A DNA stretch of 64,000 bases from Elusimicrobia bacterium HGW-Elusimicrobia-1 (GTDB lineage: Bacteria; Elusimicrobiota; Endomicrobiia; PHAN01): assembly GCA_002841695.1 (NCBI GenBank), contig PHAN01000011.1:26850-90849 (forward strand), written 5' to 3'. The notes beneath the pieces are model-generated. The model worked only from the letters and a program-made list of their open reading frames with translations. It searched no databases and was not told the origin of the DNA. Positions 60,577 through 64,000 of the stretch are shown piece by piece. Within the stretch, counting starts at the first letter, position 1. The number at the start of each line of letters is the position of its first letter. Made by a program: the position numbers and the translations under genes.

Positions 60577-61515
60577 ATGGAAAAATATTTTGAGAAGTGG
60601 ACATCCGCAATCAACGAAATAACTCTCGGCGCGCCGCCGTCGGGCATTGTTAAGATCGGCGGCGCGGCGGCCTTGCCTTTCGTTAAAGGCGAAGGTTATC
60701 AGGGCAACCCGTCCGCTTTGGCCGTGGAGATTTCCGATATTCCCCCGACGGACTGGCCTGAGCCGCTGGCCGCGGTTTGGCGTCAGGTCTGGAACGATCC
60801 GGTCGCCTGGGCCAAGAAAGCCGAGGCCTCCGGCGCGGACATTGTCCTGTTGCGGTTGTCGGGCGCGAATCCGGAGTCGCGCGACCGTTCCGCCGACGAC
60901 ACGGCGCAAATCGCGCGCGCCGTTTCGGATGCCGTCAAAATTCCGGTCGCCGTAATCGGCTGCGAAGTTTTGTCAAAAGACCTCGAAATTATGCCGGCAG
61001 TCAGCCACGCGCTGGCGGGCCGCAACGCCCTTATCGGCATCGCCACCAAAGACAACTACAAGACGATGGCCGCCGCCGCACTGGCCGACGGCCACGCTCT
61101 CATCGCCGAGGCGCCGATAGACATTAACTTGGCCAAACAACTCAATATTCTTATATCCGACGCGGGTTTCCCCGTCGAGAAAATAGTCGTGCATCAGACG
61201 ACCGGCGCGCTGGGATACGGCTATGAATACTGTTACACAATAATGGAAAGAACGCGCATCGCCGGTCTTTCGGGCGACGCGATGCTTGCCACTCCCATGA
61301 TAAACTTCGTCGGCGCGGAGTGCTGGAAGCTTAAAGAGTCCGTCACACAGGATGCCGAGGCGCCCGGATGGGGGGCTTTCCAAAAAAGAGGTATAATTTG
61401 GGAGGCGTCCTGCGCCGCGGCGTATCTTGAGGCGGGCGCGGACATTTTGGTGATGTATCACCCTGAAGCGCTTTCGGCCGTGCGGGGCATAGCTTCGCGT
61501 TTGGCCGGCGAATAA
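60577..61515 (+). CDS. acsD: corrinoid/iron-sulfur protein small subunit
   Basis: The 312-aa TIM-barrel protein shows the AcsD/CfsB pattern: KIGGAAALPF near 25, DIVLLRLSGANPESRDRSAD near 95, VVHQTTGALGYGYEYCYTIM near 208, and GWGAFQKRGIIWEA near 265. It pairs with AcsC to hold the corrinoid. An AATC/AAGG-poor leader precedes ATG 60577. It is separated from cooC by a palindrome and from the next gene by a GTCATTGCGAG repeat. Confidence 0.94.
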   Translation: MEKYFEKWTSAINEITLGAPPSGIVKIGGAAALPFVKGEGYQGNPSALAVEISDIPPTDWPEPLAAVWRQVWNDPVAWAKKAEASGADIVLLRLSGANPESRDRSADDTAQIARAVSDAVKIPVAVIGCEVLSKDLEIMPAVSHALAGRNALIGIATKDNYKTMAAAALADGHALIAEAPIDINLAKQLNILISDAGFPVEKIVVHQTTGALGYGYEYCYTIMERTRIAGLSGDAMLATPMINFVGAECWKLKESVTQDAEAPGWGAFQKRGIIWEASCAAAYLEAGADILVMYHPEALSAVRGIASRLAGE

Positions 61516-61542
61516 ACTTTGTCATTGCGTGGTCTCCCTTAA

Positions 61543-61627
61543 TGTCATTGCGAGCCCCGATGGACATCGGGGCGTGGCAATCTCACAATAAGCGAGATTG
61601 CTTCGTCACTGCGTTCCTCGCAATGAC
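61543..61627. repeat. GTCATTGCGAG repeat, copy 3
   Basis: GTCATTGCGAG (from 61543) and CTCGCAATGAC (to 61627) with ATCTCACAATAAGCGAGAT inside. A truncated extra left arm GTCATTGCG lies at 61521. Confidence 0.85.
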
Positions 61628-61671
61628 AAAAAAGAGAATGCTACGCCCCTCTCAACGGCAAATAATAATTT

Positions 61672-62871
61672 ATGAAAATACTTGTTCTTAACGCCAGAAT
61701 AAAATCTCTGGAATTCGATTTAAGGGAAATGCCGGACGAGGTGTCTCTGGTGGCCGGCAAAATAAATAAAATCGGTTCCGACCATTCGGTTTTTACCGTC
61801 GGCCGCGACGGAGCCAAACCCGAGAGTTTTCTTAAAAAAACCGTTTCGCACGAGGACGCGCTCGAAGCCGTCGGCGGTGTGCTTGCCGACGCGGGATTTA
61901 AAGTTTCCGACGTGGCGGCGGTGGGACATCGCGTGGTGCACGGCGGCGTGTTTACCGATTCGGTGATAATAAGCGACGCCGTAAAAACCGAGGTGTACCG
62001 CGACTTCGACATCGCGCCGCTTCATAATCCGTACAATTTAAGAATCATCGAGGCCGCGCAAAAAATCTACGACGGAGTTCCTCACGTGGCGGTTTTCGAC
62101 ACGGCTTTTCACTCGACTTTGCCCGAAACGGCCTATCGTTATCCTCTGCCCGAACGGCTTTACCACGAATACAAAATCAGAAGATACGGATTCCACGGGC
62201 CGTCGCACAAATATCTGGTTGAAAGAACCGCCGCGCTTTTGGGCAGGGCCGGTTCCGGTCTCGACATGATAACTTTTTATCTCGGAGAGGGCTCGTCCGC
62301 CGCCGCGATAAAAGGCGGGAAATCCGTAGACACTTCCATGGGCTTTACGCCTCTTGAAGGTCTCATGATGTCCACACGCTCCGGCGACGTTTCGGCAGGC
62401 ATCATAATTTTTCTTCTCAAAAACGGCTGGACGATAAAAGAGCTTGAGCGCACGCTTAACTACGAAAGCGGTTTGCTGGGCGTTTCCGGCGAAAGCGAAA
62501 ATTTCAGGGAAGTCATGGAACACGCGCTTGCCGGCGACGCCAAATCGCGGCTGGCTGTCGATATGTACGTATATCGCGCCAGAAAATATCTGGGCGCCTA
62601 CTGGCTCGGTCTGCCCGGCCTCGCGGCGGTGTCTCTTACCGGCGATGTGGCCGAGGAAATTCCTTATGTGAGGCAGAGAATATTCGAGAATCTGGAAAGT
62701 TTCGGTATCGAGATTTCAAAAGAAAAAAACGACGCCTGCGTTTCGCGCGAGGCCGAAATCTCGTCGGACAAGTCCCGCGTCAAGATTTTTGTGATGCCGC
62801 GCTCCGGCGACCTTTTGATAGCCCGCGAAACTTACGCCGTGGTAAATCCACGCCGGACAGTCATAAAATAA
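61672..62871 (+). CDS. acetate-kinase family protein with altered active site
   Basis: The 399-aa protein is clearly AckA-like: GHRVVHGG, VAVFDTAFHSTLP, YGFHGPSHKYL, VDTSMGFTPLEGLMMSTRSGD, ESGLLGVSG. Several catalytic elements are changed. The N-terminal NSGSSSLK motif reads NARIKSLE, the phosphate-binding HLGNGSS reads YLGEGSS, the nucleotide-site SSD reads SEN, and the C-terminal (T)NEE/DEE motif with the Mg-binding Glu reads RSGD. The conserved Arg (HRV), Asp (FDTAF), His (FHG) and Arg (TRSG) remain. It lies four nt before acsE and within the acs cluster. It may use another substrate, be regulatory, or be inactive. Confidence 0.85.
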   Translation: MKILVLNARIKSLEFDLREMPDEVSLVAGKINKIGSDHSVFTVGRDGAKPESFLKKTVSHEDALEAVGGVLADAGFKVSDVAAVGHRVVHGGVFTDSVIISDAVKTEVYRDFDIAPLHNPYNLRIIEAAQKIYDGVPHVAVFDTAFHSTLPETAYRYPLPERLYHEYKIRRYGFHGPSHKYLVERTAALLGRAGSGLDMITFYLGEGSSAAAIKGGKSVDTSMGFTPLEGLMMSTRSGDVSAGIIIFLLKNGWTIKELERTLNYESGLLGVSGESENFREVMEHALAGDAKSRLAVDMYVYRARKYLGAYWLGLPGLAAVSLTGDVAEEIPYVRQRIFENLESFGIEISKEKNDACVSREAEISSDKSRVKIFVMPRSGDLLIARETYAVVNPRRTVIK

Positions 62872-62875
62872 TCCC

Positions 62876-63676
62876 ATGTTTATAATAGGCGAAAAAATCA
62901 ACGGAATGTTCTTGCCGGTGGCCGCCGCCATCCGGAGCAAAGACGAAAAGTTCATAAGAGGGCTTGCCGCTTCTCAAATGGCCGCGGGCGCGTCCGCGCT
63001 GGATGTCAACGTGGGCCCCGCTTCCGACGATCCCAAGTCCGCGATGAAGTGGCTCATAGAAACGATTCAGAAAGAAGGCGACTTCCGCATTTCCATCGAC
63101 ACGTCTTCGATAGAAGTGATGGAATCGGCCGTTTCAATATGCAAGAACAGACCCATACTTAACTCCGCCACCGCCTCGGCCGACAAACTTTCGCGCCTGG
63201 CAGCTCTGGCCGCAAACTATAAGGCCGAACTCATCGCCCTTACGATGGACGAAAAGGGCATCCCGTCTTCGGACGAAAAAAAACTCGAACTTGCCGCTGC
63301 CATCGTGGCCGGCGCCGAGAACGCGGGACTTTCTCCGTCGGACGTTTACATCGACCCCGTGCTTCTGCCCGTCGCCGTTTCGCAGCCGTCGCCGCGCGCC
63401 GCGCTTGAGGTTATCGCCCAGATAAAGCTCCTCAGCGACCCCGCGCCGAAGACCATCGTGGGTTTAAGCAACGTTTCTCAAGGGGCGTCCAAATCGTACC
63501 GCTCTCTTATCAACAGAACTTATCTGGCTATGGCCATATCCCGCGGCCTTGACGCCGCCATTTGCGACTCGCTCGACGGTGAATTGATGGCGGCCGCCGC
63601 CGCATCGGAAATTCTTGCCGACAAATTCATTTACTGCGAATCATTCGTGGATTCCTTCAAAAAAAACCGGAAGTAG
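62876..63676 (+). CDS. acsE: methyl-THF:corrinoid protein methyltransferase
   Basis: The 266-aa protein is a pterin-binding TIM barrel of the DHPS/AcsE type: IIGEKINGMF, ASALDVNVGPASDD near 42, FRISIDTSSIEVMESAV near 72, ILNSATAS near 97, and IVGLSNVSQGASKSYRSLIN near 198. It moves the methyl group from methyltetrahydrofolate to the cobalt of AcsCD. Length fits Moorella MeTr. It starts only four nt after the acetate-kinase-like gene and is the last gene of the cluster. Confidence 0.95.
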   Translation: MFIIGEKINGMFLPVAAAIRSKDEKFIRGLAASQMAAGASALDVNVGPASDDPKSAMKWLIETIQKEGDFRISIDTSSIEVMESAVSICKNRPILNSATASADKLSRLAALAANYKAELIALTMDEKGIPSSDEKKLELAAAIVAGAENAGLSPSDVYIDPVLLPVAVSQPSPRAALEVIAQIKLLSDPAPKTIVGLSNVSQGASKSYRSLINRTYLAMAISRGLDAAICDSLDGELMAAAAASEILADKFIYCESFVDSFKKNRK

Positions 63677-63692
63677 GGAGTGGGAAAAGGAC

Positions 63693-63729
63693 GTGAAGGG
63701 TGAAGAGTAGTTTTCTTTTAACCCTTCAC
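63693..63729. repeat. GTGAAGGGT/ACCCTTCAC inverted repeat after acsE
   Basis: A perfect 9-bp stem (63693-63701 with 63721-63729) with a 19-nt loop follows the acsE stop. It may act as terminator or be a dispersed repeat; no T run follows directly. Confidence 0.5.
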
Positions 63730-63760
63730 CATTCACGTTTCACGATTTACGTTTTTTCTC

Positions 63761-63795
63761 TTCGTAACAACTTCGTAACAATTATTTTGTATAAA
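63761..63795 (+). promoter_or_regulatory. putative OmpR/PhoB-type box plus -10
   Basis: The 11-mer TTCGTAACAAC (63761-63771) is followed directly by TTCGTAACAAT (63772-63782). TATAAA (63790-63795) lies 26 nt from the first GTAAC, as at 5486 and 32821. It would serve the ORF6N gene, across an inserted repeat. Confidence 0.5.
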
Positions 63796-63806
63796 TACGC
63801 TCGGGT

Positions 63807-63901
63807 GTCATTGCGAGGAGTCCCCGACCTGTCGGGGATGACGAAGCAATCCCGTCCGCGAGATTGCTTCGTCAGTCACTTCGTTCCTTCCTCGCAATGA
63901 C
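63807..63901. repeat. GTCATTGCGAG repeat, copy 4
   Basis: Left arm GTCATTGCGAGGAG and right arm CTTCCTCGCAATGAC enclose GAAGCAATC/GATTGCTTC. The right end stops two bases before ATG 63904. Confidence 0.85.
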
Positions 63902-63903
63902 AA

Positions 63904-64000
63904 ATGGAGATATTCGTTATTCGCGGTCACAAAGTGATGCTCGACCGCGAGCTTGCGGAGTTGTACGGTGTCGATGTCAGGCACCTGAAAAGACAGGTGC
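63904..64000 (+). CDS. ORF6N-domain protein, N-terminal part (cut by window edge)
   Basis: The visible 32 residues MEIFVIRGHKVMLDRELAEL, then YGVDVRHLKRQV, match the start of ORF6N domains (IRGxKVMLDxDLAxLYGV), a DNA-binding module of phage and plasmid regulators also found on chromosomes. Most relatives have ~10-15 residues before IRG; here a repeat ends just upstream of the ATG, so the original start may have been replaced. No ribosome site is visible. Confidence 0.75.
   Translation, partial: MEIFVIRGHKVMLDRELAELYGVDVRHLKRQV

Noticed and set aside
54119..63901. GTCATTGCGAG copies as a CRISPR array
   Set aside because: The copies are far apart, palindromic, of variable inner sequence and have no regular spacers; they are a dispersed REP-like family.

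Overview
The window is about 55% GC and bacterial, with dense, mostly plus-strand gene packing. No rRNA is present, so taxonomy is inference only. Several features together suggest an uncultivated Gram-negative lineage near Elusimicrobiota/Omnitrophota rather than Proteobacteria: a bacterial-type Wood-Ljungdahl cluster, PorV/PorQ-like outer-membrane barrels, FlgD-Ig/CHU_C-like tails on exported proteins, and several families of dispersed intergenic repeats.

Layout. 0-2.3 kb: a cut-off DsrE-like sulfur protein, a polytopic membrane protein, and decayed remnants of a cysteine desulfurase and a Zeta-toxin-like ATPase. 2.3-6.7 kb: an unidentified 676-aa protein, a shortened CHASE2 protein and two zinc-ribbon proteins, then a fragment resembling a group 4 hydrogenase large subunit. 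7.0-15.8 kb: one giant NdvB/ChvB-type cyclic beta-1,2-glucan synthase. 15.9-20.7 kb: methyltransferase, cold-shock protein, TypA, a phosphoribosyltransferase, ThpR and tRNA-Thr(CGU). 20.75-29.4 kb: a glycan-precursor and housekeeping run (polyprenyl-phosphate sugar transferase, recA, epimerase, manC-type enzyme, second sugar nucleotidyltransferase, metK, ahcY). 29.5-34.2 kb: an outer-membrane barrel, an M6 metalloprotease, small proteins, YjbQ and a YbgC thioesterase.

34.2-53.9 kb holds the most unusual region. A promoter is followed by two tandem GEMM-I (c-di-GMP-type) riboswitches with a terminator between them. Eight tightly spaced genes follow: a FlgD-Ig-like exported protein, a PorV-like barrel with TPRs, a FliF-like/FliG/TPR fusion, coiled-coil proteins of 1546 and 1047 aa, a 1217-aa repeat protein with a CHU_C/FlgD-type tail, a PorV-like barrel with LysM, and a coiled-coil/TM/beta-propeller protein. 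No other flagellar gene is present. I infer a c-di-GMP-controlled envelope-spanning machine that uses a flagellar rotor/switch module outside a flagellum, possibly for gliding, surface display or scaffolding of a cell structure.

53.9-63.7 kb: acetyl-CoA synthase and corrinoid methyl-branch genes in the order acsB, acsC, acsV, cooC, acsD, acetate-kinase-like, acsE, punctuated by repeats. The acetate-kinase homologue has lost several catalytic residues. metK and ahcY upstream fit a cell with heavy one-carbon traffic. The window ends inside an ORF6N-domain gene.
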